Assembly (NCBI GenBank): GCA_050084515.1
Contig: CM114273.1
Coordinates: 9,300,001-9,364,000 of the forward strand
Direction: 5' to 3'
From: Blasia pusilla
Taxonomy: Eukaryota > Marchantiophyta > Marchantiopsida > Blasiales
DNA length: 64,000 nt
Shown: piece after piece, positions 1-11,399 of the stretch
Layout: every line of letters begins with the position of its first letter
How positions within the stretch are numbered: position 1 is the first letter of the stretch
Position numbers and translations under genes: made by a program
The notes under the pieces: generated by a model
Databases searched by the model: none
What the model was told of the DNA's origin: nothing
What the model saw: the letters and a program-made list of their open reading frames with translations, nothing else

Positions 1-12
1 TATGTGATGCAG

Positions 13-112
13 AAAGGTAACTATTGCCGGAACTGCCAATGGTGTGCGCATAGCCCAGCACTTGTTGACTCAAAAGGTCCAACAAAGTTTCGCATCTGAA
101 TATGAAAGGTGA
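13..112 (+). CDS. Last exon of a probable KH-domain RNA-binding protein (partial)
   Basis: A splice acceptor (CAG at 10-12) is followed by an open frame that reads KVTIAGTANGVRIAQHLL and ends at a TGA at 110-112. The pattern beta-strand, GT, then an amphipathic helix with V..AQ.L is what the end of a KH domain looks like. The rest of the gene lies left of the window. KH domains bind single-stranded RNA; no more specific role can be given from 33 residues. The frame is read from the first base after the acceptor with one base carried in from the previous exon. An unrelated short open frame remains possible because no upstream exon can be seen. Confidence 0.45.
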
Positions 113-1533
113 TTCCGAGTACAGACAGGGAAGGAGGTAGGAAAGGACGGCAATAAAAGCCATCGTTTATTTGCACCGGCTCCTAAGTGGAGGTGATGGT
201 TTTGGAAGTCTTGCTGGAGCTATTAAATAAGGGAAGAGGAATAGGACAAGTCAGGAAATTTATGTGCAGCATGAAGAGTTATGAATGGAGACTGTTTAGA
301 AAGCAGCCCGCAAGGCATCTCTACCAAGCGTCTCTACTGCACATATTAACCAGGAGGTGGGATGTTTTCGGAATAAAGGGATTTGTACATTATGGAAAGT
401 GAAGAGTATATAGTAAGGATTTTTTTACATTTTGAGAGGAAACTCAAATTTCTTTTGCAAATTAAGATGCCAAAAGATGTTTTCATATCATTTAGTAAGT
501 AATAAGAATCGTATATCATAACATGGTATATTTGGGTCATCGGGTCATCGCCCAATTTTCTCCACATTTACAGCATTTATAGTTCCAACATGATTGAATG
601 AATCGTGGTCACCAAATTGGCCAATACTATCTTCACATGGAAGAGCGAGCGATTGCTGTAATACATTTTCTAATTAGTTTATAAATTTATGACTTTAATT
701 TATGAAGTGGATGATGTCGGTGACTGTCATGGGCTATTCGTGTTTCATCATCCATGATCATTGAAAACATTAAGAAATTTTTTTGATTTTCCAATTTCTA
801 ACTAGTCCATGAGATTGACAGGAAATATAATGAATATCCACGGAGAACTGAGTTGAGGTTTCCATTTCTGAAAATGCTTGAAATATGCTCAACTTAATAA
901 AATTTTCTAAATTCTTTTTCTAGTATTTTTTAAATTTATGTACGTTTATGACTCAAAGAAAAATTGAATGTTGTGGAAAACATGGCATGTTCAGACGTTC
1001 TTATATGATTTGCCTACACAAAATGGGGAGAGTATGACTGCGGAGACTCCCGGTGGCTAGAAGGTCAAAATCAATACAAAATGGGGAGTGTATGACTGCA
1101 GAGACTCTCGGTGGCTAGAAGGTCGAAGTCAATACACCCAGGAGGGGAAAGTGGATGGACATTGGTGGCGGTAATCTCTATTTTGTTCAAACTTCCTCAA
1201 GACACATGAACAATTCAGGGTTTACTAGCACCACAGGAAAATGTCAAGTAGTGAAAGAGAATAACATTCGATCAATCCTCTTCCTACCCATTAAAAGAAA
1301 GCAAACTATTCAATCCTCTTCCAACCATCTCGGCTCAAACTGGCAAGGAAATGACAATATGGTTGAAGTGTGCATTAAAGCACCGAGAACTACAAGATGC
1401 ATGCCAAGAAAGAGAACTGCGGTGTGTGGAATCTGAATAGCCTCTTGGAAACTAAAGATAAAAGAGAGGAATTCAGAGTTTTGATTGGTTAGACAGGTGT
1501 CTATATAATTAATAGGACTGTAACTGTTACCAT
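113..1533. other. Tail-to-tail intergenic region, no gene seen
   Basis: This AT-rich stretch lies between the end of the KH-like exon and the stop codon of DENR on the other strand. It should hold both 3' untranslated regions. I find no conserved coding frame; the only clear structure is the 58-bp tandem duplication listed separately. Confidence 0.6.
1020..1135. repeat. 58-bp tandem duplication
   Basis: Two adjacent copies of a 58-bp unit, each beginning AAAATGGGGAG and containing GGTGGCTAGAAGGTC. They differ at a few positions. The repeat is not coding. Confidence 0.85.
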
Positions 1534-4500
1534 CTAGCCATTAGCTGGAACTTTCCTTCCATCTTCAATAAAATAAATGGCAGATTCAGGTACCTGAGAA
1601 AGTATAACAATCATGAACTGATCAGAAAATGATGAGGTGTGCAAATAAGATCCTCTAAAGGCACAAGTTACCTGTCTTCCTGAAGTCTACACACTAAATT
1701 CTGCTTTATATGGAATGTCTGGCATGGTAACCTTCAATTTACAACTACTTGTACACGATAAGGTTTTGATATCAAGCAGAGGAGGTATGTATGCACTTAC
1801 GTTTGACCAAGTCTCTGTGATGAATTCCACTATATCATACATGATGTCTCCTTGAACATCTATTTGCTCCTTTTCAGTTGGGCCCTACAGAAACCAAGAC
1901 ATTTCATCACAAAGAGTTAAAAATGAGCTACATGAATTTGTCCCAGACTAGACTCCTACTCCAAGCAAAATTTAGGTCCCTGATTCCAGCATTTGGGAGA
2001 TCTCCCTGAGAGCAATAAAAAATCTTACTATTTAACGGCAAAAAATGTTGGAAAGTTTTATAACAACTGTTCTGGGTCGGAGTTTGGACAATAGAAGAAA
2101 TTCAGGATCTACTATGCTGAGAGCACTTTCTCACCTTCACAACAGATGCCCCACTTGCAAACTTTTTGCCCAGTTTCTTAGAAGCATCACTCAGCTTGAC
2201 ACCTGCAGCCAGCAGCACATCAATACAAGGCTGTATGAAAAAAATTACTTCAAACATAGCACTCACTGTTTACGAGATAGTGTAGTCACCTGGGGAAAAC
2301 TCACATCTTCCCAGGCCTATAGGGTAAGGAAGCATCATTGGAGGACAACAAAATTCTCTTCATACTTTTAGACATAATAAAGATTGGAAAGCAAAAGCCA
2401 CCTTTAACATCACTCAAGAAATTTCACTTGGTAGTGAATTAGTGCCTGTCTTCACCTTACCCTTTGGGTCCCATGGGCTTGATTTATTTACCATTTTAAG
2501 ACCCTTTAACATCGTTTAAGAGAGACTGGGCAAGAATCTAACTGGCTTCCCAAGTGCTGTAACAAATTGACGAGTGGATAATGTACACATTACAAAGCTA
2601 TTGACTTTTGCTTGAATCTAATGGATGTTTTGATGACAAACCAAACATATCCAGTCCTTTGATAATAGTGACACATTTCCTCTTATTTCGCACAACCTTC
2701 TCGACCACAACTTCTGGCTTCTCCTGCAAGATGAACAAGTAATCATCAACAACTCCCCTTGCTCCATATGTTACATTACGTAGTCATGTATGACTCTGAC
2801 TGGATAGGGTAACCTACACAGAGAAGATGAGAAAGACATTGGGGCAGAGGGCAGGGGGAGTCAATGACAGCGTTGGGGGGACCAGAGCTATAATACTATA
2901 AATTTTGTTGTGATGTAAAGGAAAGGTGGGGAAGAACATAAGACGTGAAGGACAATGCAATATTAGGAATCTAATCACAGAGATCAAGCAGTAATTTCAA
3001 ATTTAATTCAACAAACATGAATATTGTCATCAAACCAAACCTTTTTCTTCACTTTGCCCCCAGGTAGCTTCTTCACTTCCTCTGGTTTTGAATCTGATGT
3101 ACTCCCTGCGCAAAATCCAAAGCATGGAGGTAAAACAGCAGGAAATACCACATGTAGAAATTGAGATAGTAACTCAGATAGCTGTGGTCAGAGCAGTCGT
3201 CACAAAATGCGATGGGTTGTTAATGATGGTGCCACATTCTCGAGAGGCAAAACTGGAAACTCCTCATCCAAGAATATGGCCTAAAATCCACAAGTTTCAA
3301 TAGATCTTACACAGGCACCAAACAAAGTGTACCAAATATGGTCTGGTACCGACAAGAAGATACTGAAGAGAATTATGTTTCTTAGACAAACCTATAGGTG
3401 GCTTTCTTGTTGGAGACATAGGAGCATGCAGAACTGCAGCAAGTGGAAGTATCCACTGCAGTACCCTCATGGGAAGAAAAGTAGGTGTGAGCATATGGAC
3501 TGAATGAACCATTCCTTAGGAGCAAGCAAGAGACTCTCCAACTGAGTGAAACCTTGCTCAGTGGAAAGATCCAAACAAAATGGAAGTACCGACCCAATGC
3601 CCAACACATTAATGACTAACTGTGAACTTGCCTTGGGTCTTACTTCCAGTCGATACCTCCACTCCTTCTAGCTGTTCTGCTGTCTTGTTAACAGCCTCTG
3701 CACACCAGCACATAAATGTACAAGTTACCATCGAGTGATTGCATGACACAGACTATAACATAGGTACTTATATTGAGACAATTTCCCAGAGAACCTTGGA
3801 TTAAGAAAAGAATTTCTCACTTATGGCATGAACTTATGACCTGGGGAGTCCATGGTCCCCAACTAGATTCCCTTTGTCAGCATGGTAACTGGAGAATGCA
3901 TTGACACTCTGTCCACAACATTGAACTCACGTGTGAATGCATTCCTCAAAAGTTCAGGTACTTCGTGCATGATTACACCAACTCCTCAGGTCAGTTGTAA
4001 ATCTGTTGACATCCATTCTCATAAATGGAATTCCAGGAAGATGAATGTGAAAATATGAAAGGGGAAACTTTAACTTGATTTCACAGACAAATAATTACGG
4101 GTTTGGATTAAGCGTCTTTGTAAGTTTTCTCCCTCCCCGAGCTGGCATATATAATTCATGCCCTTAACATAACCAGAAAAGGAAAGCAACATCCAACTAA
4201 AATGTACTACAGGGGGCCGGCATAGGACTACTAATACTACCTTTCACCAAATCTGGGTAAAGTTCGGGAGCATTTAGAATCAGCCATGGTTTACACTTGT
4301 CAAACTCTGGAACATACTCGCAGTACTCCGCTGGTAAACTGCACACTGACAATCCATCAATTTCACATTATCAACAGAGTGCTCTATGAGTACGACCAGC
4401 CTCTTCTACACACGATGTCACTACTTCAAAAAAAACGCAGTTCATTCAATCGCAAGCAGATGGGGTAGTGACATGGCTTGACAGTTTTAGGAAGAACGTT

Positions 4501-5008
4501 ATTACTTGCGTAAGGTCTCATCCCAAGGACAACCTGATTAAACTAGTTCACCCTGACCAGGATCTGTGATAGCTACGACTGGCAGAAAACCATACTATTA
4601 ACCTTAGGGTTAGGGTTAGGTCGAAGATCTGTTAAATGTCCCTTGAGGGTAAGCCTGCACGCTGCTATGCCATCCTTCGATATCTCAACGATCAATCAGC
4701 TTCAGAGCTTCGTTGCTCTCACATTGGCCTGAACCCCTAGAAGTAAGCATTGTGAGGAATTCGGCGTAATTCCCCGCAACAGCAGTTCAATTCCTAGGCA
4801 GCGGTTCATCCTTAGGAGGATGACTAGGAATTCGGTTCGTAACTGACGAAGAAATTCAAGGTCTAACGCATTCTTCAGACCAAGAAGCAATGACAGCGTC
4901 CCATCGAGCAAGATTTGAACACTTGTCTGACACTGCCGAAAGGAAAGAGACATAGAACAGACCTTCACAGTAGCAGACTTCCACTGGGACAGGCTTCGCG
5001 TCTGTCAT
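1534..5008 (-). CDS. DENR: DENR, density-regulated protein homologue (translation reinitiation factor)
   Basis: DENR pairs with MCT-1/MCTS1 on the 40S ribosomal subunit in the cytosol. It promotes recycling after termination and reinitiation downstream of short upstream ORFs. Exons on the minus strand: 5008-4963, 4345-4241, 3697-3644, probably 3433-3392, 3105-3041, 2723-2642, 2202-2135, 1884-1801, 1593-1534; all join in frame with GT/AG borders. The product is 187 residues, or 201 with the 42-base exon, close to the usual plant size of about 200. It starts MTDAKPVPVEVCYCEVCSL, giving the N-terminal cysteine-rich zinc-binding motif (CYCEVC, YCEYVPEFDKCKPW). A basic linker (LPGGKVKKK) leads into the SUI1/eIF1-like domain (VVRNKRKCVTIIKGLDMFG, KLGKKFASGASVVKG, EKEQIDVQGDIMYDIVEFI), and the protein ends FIEDGRKVPANG. 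No frame break is seen. The 42-base exon may be a cassette, because the frame holds with or without it. Confidence 0.92.
3392..3433 (-). other. DENR: Possible 42-base cassette exon of DENR
   Basis: A CTGCAG acceptor and a GTTTGT donor bound 42 bases that read LHAPMSPTRKPPI in the frame of the flanking exons. The composition (Pro, Ser, Lys) suits the linker between the zinc motif and the SUI1 domain. Skipping it leaves the frame intact. Whether it is constitutive, alternative or unused cannot be told from the sequence. Confidence 0.45.
4604..4620. promoter_or_regulatory. Telomere-type repeat / telo-box-like motif in DENR intron 1
   Basis: Nearly three TTAGGG units lie inside the first intron of DENR. 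On the coding strand they read as overlapping AACCCTAA motifs. AACCCTAA (telo-box) elements are common near the 5' ends of plant translation-machinery genes. A regulatory role here is inference. Confidence 0.4.
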
Positions 5009-5440
5009 TCTCTCCGGTCGATCCACCAACTAGAAGCAACACGTCAACTCTGCAACCACCAATTTGTTTAACAAAAATACGGGCCAGCAGCTAATTCTCT
5101 AAAGTCCGCTAATCTTTAGTCGCGGATTCCCTTGTCGTCTCCAACGTTCTTACGAAACTGCGAGTCTTTGGCCGTATAGCTTTCGTATCGGCCGTTAGGG
5201 GACTCGTTACTGTTAGTGTGTTTGCATTCAATACCTGCGCCTCTTAGATTGCAGGTTCGATCGAGTTCGGCCGATAACAGGTCGGATTTCGGAGTTGCAG
5301 TTTCGTCTTAGAGACTGGGCTCCTTCTTCTACCTTACGGTGTCGACACGACAACGAAATAGGAACTCCATGGTTTACACGTGGCTCTTTCTTGGGTTTCC
5401 ACGCGATTATGATGATTGCTGGATGAGGGGAATGCTCCAT
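5009..5440 (-). promoter_or_regulatory. DENR 5' leader and promoter region with one short uORF
   Basis: This is the sequence directly upstream of the DENR start codon. On the minus strand one ATG at 5227 opens a four-codon frame (M-Q-T-H) that stops at 5213, about 200 bases before the main ATG at 5008. No other ATG lies between them. A longer frame starts at 5440 if transcription begins that far upstream. No TATA motif was identified with confidence. Confidence 0.4.
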
Positions 5441-6160
5441 GTGAGGAGGTGGGGTTACTTTGTTTAGTAGCTCCCCTCTCCAAGAAGTGAAGCCCTCCTT
5501 TTAAAAGGTCTTCTAAAATATCATGGAACACTTGCTTAAAAAGTGGGTTTTAAATGTGAAGGGACACTTGTAAAAGCAACATTGCTCCTCTATTACCATC
5601 TACACATATTTGTCTAACTTTAGAGAACGGTGAGTGGCTAGTATGTGATAATAATGGGCAATTTGTAAGGTAGAGGAGCCACATCTAGGGATGTTGTATG
5701 TGGCGGAGTGTGGAAGAGCCTCGATAAAGTTGTTGTTGAGTTACCAAAGCTACGCGTGCGGAGCTAGAAAGAGCTTGGACAAATTAGTGTGACTTTGCTA
5801 CCAAACGAAGAGGATGTGAATTTTCTATCAAGTCGAGGGTGAAGTTATTGTCAAGAGGTTGGATGTCGAGATAAATAACTCTATCACTTCATCTCTATCA
5901 AATTATTCATATGCTATGATAAGTTCCATTCCTCCATGCAATTGATGCGTCAAGTTTTGTGTTCCTGAGCCCATCTTCCTTCTTGGCTATTTGCTCTTTG
6001 CATGAGTGTGTCTCCTTGGAAGTAGCGGCTCCTTCTTGTAGAGCAACATGCACGTCCGAATCTTTGCAGCTTGATCTTGTTCTTCTTGGCAATGAATTTT
6101 TCGCTTCTGAATTGAAGCTAGTTCCTCCCTAGCTCCCTCACAATCATACATGATCTATCC
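5441..6160. other. No gene seen
   Basis: Mixed-composition DNA without a recognisable frame or repeat border. The short open frames present have no recognisable family features. Confidence 0.5.
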
Positions 6161-6309
6161 ACGTGTCGTGCACATACACATCAATACACAACATACATCG
6201 CTGTCGACGAACACACACAAACACGCAAAATCCCATGCTTACTCATGGCATCCAAACATCGAGACGAGAAGTACCAAAATATCTCCAATGAATCAAGAAA
6301 ATATCTCAC

Positions 6310-6313
<4 letters not shown>

Positions 6314-6373
<60 letters not shown>
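6314..6373. repeat. (TC)30 microsatellite
   Basis: Sixty bases of pure TC dinucleotide repeat inside the first copy of the threefold repeat region. Open frames across it are repeat artefacts. Confidence 0.97.
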
Positions 6374-6375
<2 letters not shown>

Positions 6376-6735
6376 ATATACCCCCTTCCCTCTTCCAAGT
6401 TCTCTCCACTGTAACCTATGTTTGAACGTCACCTCCTTGGCTCTTGACCTACTGTAGGAGGTCAAGGGCAACTTCCCAGAATGGAAAGGCAACATACTCA
6501 AAATGGAATTTTACCCGAAATAATAAGTTTCTCTATATGGCTCCAAATGAGCTGAAACGAGGGGGAAACCTTCTCTCTCACGTTACCTGTGGACTCAGCA
6601 GGTCATCCTAGACCTCCTGAGTTTTTCCTCTAGTATCTCCAAAGGCTCTCTACTAGATCTTGTCGATCTATCCTAAAAGATATGATAACTATCGTGCACA
6701 TACACTTAGCAACACAAAATACATTGTTGTCACCG

Positions 6736-6991
<256 letters not shown>

Positions 6992-7675
6992 ATCCCATGC
7001 TAACTCATGGCATCCAAACATCGAGACGAGAAGTACCAAAATATCTTCAATCGCCCCCCTAATGGTGGTTAGGTCCCTCTAACCTTGGATATCTATCTAT
7101 TCCTACCTACCATGACATACATCTTTAGGACGCTAAGAGCAAAAAGGTCGGGTGCTCATGTGACTCCATCGTTAGTCATCTTCTTGTCATCCATGTCACA
7201 AGCACAAGTCAAAAACTATAACGTCCTACTCTATGTGCATCTGGGGCACATCAATTATCTCCGAAGGACCCTAGAACCATAGTCCCCGAATATCCATCAT
7301 AGACTAGCATAGTGGCTACACCATGAACAAAACCTTATAACATATAGTGCAAGCATGTAGGAACTACTGCTAAGCTCGGATTAACTATACCGTCAATATT
7401 AGGAAGGTAACATGACGCACATGGTCCTTCCAAACCATACCATCGTGTCCCTCCAACAAGAGAACACAAGATGGCAAAACCTCATGCACTCTCAAGATAG
7501 TGCGCCCTGCAGTCACATCCAATGTCAAGGGTGTCGTTTGTTGCAAGTAGATATAATCTCTTTGATGAAACCTCCAGATAGTCGGTTATCGTGCGCATAC
7601 ACGTCGCTACACAACATACATCGGTGTCACCAAACAACGAGACAAGAACTATAAAATATCTCAAATCGCCCCTAA

Positions 7676-8295
7676 ACCCTTGTCAAACCTCCTAGTGCCG
7701 ACAAAAATAGCCCCGTGCGGTACTTGTGCGGCGCTCGCTGTTTGACCAGACATTCTTGCCGTCCATAAAGCAAAGCGTCGAAGTCTTCCCCGGCATCGCC
7801 GCGATTTTATGTTCGCGGTCAGCCGCTTGCATTTTTGGATCGATGGGGTCATAGTGTTATGTCCGCTTGGTTATGCCATGATTTGTAGCCGCTCGAGGAC
7901 AATCAAGTACCGTGTCGTGACGCCCGTAGCCGCAATGCGTTGCCGATTGCCGCGTTGTGCCGCTTGTGGCTGCACCACACCGTCTCGATCGTTGAGGCGC
8001 ACCATTGTTTAAGAGCAGAGTATGTATTGCTGTTGAGGAGGGTACGCCTCTAAGTGTCGTACCCTATTACCAAGTGCCGTGCTATTTGTAGCCATTTTAT
8101 GCCATGAGTGCCGCACGGTACCGCTGGACCCGCACCGCACATCGAGGAGATTTGAGCATCGTCAATACCAGAGGCGCACGACTTGCTGCTTGGAGGAGTT
8201 GTCTTCACGACTGAGTTGGGGTCAAGGTTTTTCACTTGCTGAGGTGCGACATTGACACTTATTGTCAAGTTACCCATTTTGGTGTTTTGCCCAAG
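7676..8295. other. GC-richer segment without recognised gene
   Basis: This stretch is richer in CG dinucleotides than its surroundings and joins the 5' monomer array of LINE copy A. No protein family was recognised in any frame. It may be a fragment of another mobile element. Confidence 0.4.
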
Positions 8296-8299
8296 CACA

Positions 8300-9020
8300 A
8301 CATACTTATGGAGACGAAGTTGTGAGAGATTTGAGTTTCGGCTCTTCCACATTTGAGGATTTCAAATTTGAATCTTGCGGAGGCTATATCTTTCAAATAG
8401 AGTATCAAATGAAGCAGAGATATTGAGAAAAAGTGAAGTGTAAGGAGGCTCCATAGTCCTCTAAATTTCAAGTATGACCAACTTAATAGGACAAAATTGT
8501 AAGAGATTTGAGTTTTTGCTCTTCCACATTTGAGGATTTCAAATCTGAATCTTGCGGAGGCTATATCTTTCAAACGGGGTGTCACATGAAGTTGATATTT
8601 TGAGATAACATGAAGTGTAAAAAGGTTCCCTAGTCCTCCAAATTGCAAGCACAACCAATTAACAAAGACGAAGTTGTGAGGGATTTTAGTTTCTGCTCTT
8701 CCACATTTTAGGATTTCAAATTGAAATCTTTCTGAGGCCATATCTTTCAAATGGAGTTTCAAATGAAATTGAGATTTTTAGAAAACATGGAATGTAAGGA
8801 CCCTAGCTCTCCAAATTTCAAGCACAACCAACTTATAAAGACGAAGTTGTGAGAGATTTTAGTTTCTACTCTTCCACATTTGAGGATTTCAAATCTGAAT
8901 CTTGCGGAGGCCATATTTTTCAGATGGAGAGTCACATGAAGTTGATATTTTTAGGAAAGGTGGAATGTAAGAAGGTGCCCTAGCCCTCCAAATATCAAAC
9001 AAAACGACTCTTAGAGCCAA
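8300..9020 (+). repeat. LINE A 5' monomer array (177-bp units)
   Basis: The landmark CTCTTCCAC recurs at 8342, 8519, 8696 and 8869, giving spacings of 177, 177 and 173 bases. Each unit contains a TTTGAGGATTTCAAAT box, a GGAGGC[TC]ATATCTTTCA box and a GACGAAGTTGTGAG box. The array sits directly upstream of ORF1, where a LINE promoter belongs. On the antisense strand the units stay open for 165 codons (8762 to 8265). Confidence 0.85.
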
Positions 9021-9096
9021 AGTTGTGTGGTGTTGGAGATTTTTCTTTACTTGATTGGAGATCGTACAATATCTCGGATGAAGTGAAGTCGACTAC

Positions 9097-9816
9097 ATGA
9101 TGACTACTCAAGACAAAATCTTGAATCTAGTGCAAGTGGTCTTGCATGAATTGAAAGAGCTTTGAAAAGAATGCAAGGTACAAACTTCTCAATTGAACCT
9201 TGCACATATTCAGGTCCGAGAGTTGAAGGCAACGCAAGAGGTTTTGAAGAAAGTGTTGAAAGATAGCTCTAGTGTGATGCTTGATCTTTCCAAATTTGTT
9301 GCGGATGTTCAAGAGAAGGCATCATCATTAGCGATTACTCCCAATAGTTCAGAATTTCATGAGGTTGTTGAAACTTCAGAAGTGAAAATGAAATCTTACG
9401 TTGAAGCTATAAAGGTTGCTCATATCTCTTTCTGTCAAGAGCAAGAGATAGAAAAGGAAAACCGATTTGCACGTAGGAAGAATGTGAGAATCTTCGGATT
9501 GCCGGAAACAGAGAGCGAAGAGGTGAAGAGTGTTGTCACCAAGTTCTTGGTTGATACACTTCATGTTCACAACCTGGACTAGGCTCAAGCTTTCCGCATT
9601 GGGAGAACGGCAACACAACCTCATGCTATTCTAGTTAAGTTTGTCGATCAAACTCAACGTGATACTGCCATGGCTAACAAGGCCATTCTCAAAGGACGGA
9701 GGATATGGTTGGATCTTGATCTTACACCTCTACAAGTCCAAGCTAGGAGAAAGGAGCTTGCAAAGGTCAAAGAGGCTCAAGAAGTAGGTTTTATTGCTTA
9801 TCTACGCGATGGTTGA
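9097..9816 (+). pseudogene. LINE A ORF1 (coiled-coil nucleic-acid-binding protein), decayed
   Basis: ORF1 of L1-like LINEs encodes an RNA chaperone that coats the element RNA. The frame starts at MMTTQDK and continues through a long heptad-rich helix (RELKATQEVLKKVLKDSS and after). It then enters an RRM-like part with RRKNVRIFGLPETESEE, TKFLVDTLHVHN and KGRRIWLDLDLTPLQ. In-frame stops lie at 9163-9165 (CAA or CAG to TGA by comparison with copy C) and 9580-9582. The terminal stop at 9814-9816 is shared with copy B. Confidence 0.8.
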
Positions 9817-10328
9817 ACAATTGTTACCCAAAGAAAAAGAGAGTTATCAACCTAGCAATCCAAGAAGCTTGGAGTGTTGATGTGGAATATACGCAGCCTT
9901 TCAACAACAAAGTATGTGAAGTGCTCTACTATTTTGGGATATGGCGGACATTATCAATATTGTGGAGACTTGGGAGTATGAGAGCAATACTATTGTAGAG
10001 CTGCAAGGGTTTACTTTGGAGGGATCGACATGGAACAAAAGAAGGCAACATGTAAGAAGGGATCATGGCGGTGTTGCTACTTTCATCAGATCTCAATTCT
10101 ACCTCTCATATATCTAGAAGATCAAGATATCGGGGGCCAATATCATTGGCTACGTCTTGGTTTGGTTGGGGGATCTTATTATTATCTGGCAGTTTGTTAT
10201 TTTGCACCACTATCCATGCCTATCTACTCAATGCGCACTTGCAATCAGAGTCAACCCTTTCATCAACTAATTGGGGATGTCATCAAATATCAAAGCAAAG
10301 GTGAAGTCTTTCTAGTTGGGGATTTCAA

Positions 10329-10391
10329 TGATCGCACACATACTTCTCAATTTACCCAATTCAGTAAATTGAGCAGTATGTGTACGAGCAT
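10329..10391. repeat. Fold-back duplication in LINE A
   Basis: The stretch 10329-10353 (GATCGCACACATACTTCTC...) is followed, after a short loop, by an imperfect inverted copy at 10365-10391. Both arms match the same segment of LINE ORF2, once in each direction. The point lies exactly where the gypsy fragment begins, which suggests template switching or repair at an insertion or break point. Confidence 0.7.
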
Positions 10392-10722
10392 CGAGCGTGG
10401 TTCTGGGCACTGCACGTGGAGATCAGAGGTTGCGGTTGGATGTAGGGGAGCAGGCGAGTGCTACTGTCTAAGACGGGGTTGCACCATAGCAACCACCTAC
10501 ACCCGCGCCAGAGAGTCCTACCGTAGTTACAATGAAGACTTGGGAGCCAGATATGGGCGATAAGTTGATATGAGGAGAGTGGCGTTGGATACATCAATTC
10601 CTTAGGAGTTATAGGAGTTATTTTTCATTTAGCAAGCATGATTTGGGTACGTTGAAGGGTCCAGGGATCCGCATTGAGTTATCGAATAATACGCCGATCT
10701 TTCGACGACCCTACAAGTACAA
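10392..10722 (+). mobile_element. Ty3/gypsy pol fragment (linker before reverse transcriptase)
   Basis: Near the right end one frame reads SYFSFSKHDLGTLKGPGIRI, followed by ELSNNTPIFRRPYKYND. This is the typical stretch just before the reverse transcriptase of plant Ty3/gypsy elements (a D.F.F...DLG...G..I.L....PIFRR.Y pattern). The piece interrupts the endonuclease frame of LINE A. It is on the opposite strand to the larger gypsy fragment at 11198-14462 but may be from the same family. Confidence 0.65.
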
Positions 10723-11399
10723 TGACTGCTCCTCTTCTCGAAGAACGAGAGGATGGTTTGTGGTCTAGAATCTCTTCAGATCTTTCTACAAATCCTTTGA
10801 CACAGCATTTTTAACTTTCGGAGCTACTTGTAATTTGAAATTTCTTAATGGAACCTCTCATTTTCCCAACTCTCACTCCAATACATGTTTCTCTTCTAGT
10901 GGTGCTAGCACCATCAATTATCTTCTTTCCTTGCCCACTAATAGCTCTCATATCTCTATATTTGACATTTCAGAATCTCAGCCAGAATCAGATCATGCAC
11001 CTCTTTTGTTTACTCTCTCAGTATCAAAGGCAATTTCTCTCTCAACATCTCAATCTCCCAAGTTTCGCATAGATCCTCGTAAAAAAGATCTTTATATGTT
11101 AGATTTACAAGAACTCTTGACTTACACTATATGGAGCTCTGATCTAAAGACGGAAAGCTTGCAACTAAGCGAATTGCTCAGAAACACTGCATCCAAGTTT
11201 CTCCTGGCGTATCTACTAAAAATCCCAAGAAGTCCAAGGATGTCTCTCTCAATCATCCCTGGTGTCGATCTCCTCGGGTCTCGCCCCTTGCCACTGTCTC
11301 AACCTTCGCGGTAGGCATGGGGTTTACCAACGCAACACCTGTGATCTGTCGCATCCAAAAATGACGCTGCTCAACTACTCCTAAGCTGGAAATCCATGT

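Larger units (their letters stand above)
8300..11197 (+). mobile_element. LINE copy A (non-LTR retrotransposon, 5' half)
   Basis: Order on the plus strand: an array of 177-bp monomers (8300-9020), ORF1 remains (9097-9816), then the ORF2 endonuclease region (about 9870-11197). The same order and sequence occur in copies B and C of this window. ORF2 is interrupted at 10392-10722 by a gypsy fragment and is cut at about 11197, where a minus-strand gypsy element begins. Reverse transcriptase is missing. Several stop codons and frameshifts show that the copy is dead. Confidence 0.85.
9870..11197 (+). pseudogene. LINE A ORF2, apurinic endonuclease part, decayed
   Basis: Reading across frameshifts gives the start of an exonuclease-endonuclease-phosphatase domain (MWNIRSLS-like start near 9880, then ADIINIVETWEYESNTI). 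It continues to the GDFN motif at 10320 (LVGDFNDRTHTSQFTQF). After the inserted gypsy piece the C-terminal part of the nuclease resumes at about 10727 (SISDLSTNPLTQ region, then SHFPNSHSNTCFSSSGAST and SDHAPLLFTLS, with the SDHxP motif). The copy ends near 11197. Confidence 0.75.

Noticed and set aside
4604-4620. Chromosome end or interstitial telomere block
   Set aside because: Fewer than three repeat units inside an intron of an intact gene.
6150-6501. Open frames with Ser-Leu or Arg-Glu runs
   Set aside because: They are produced by the TC microsatellite.
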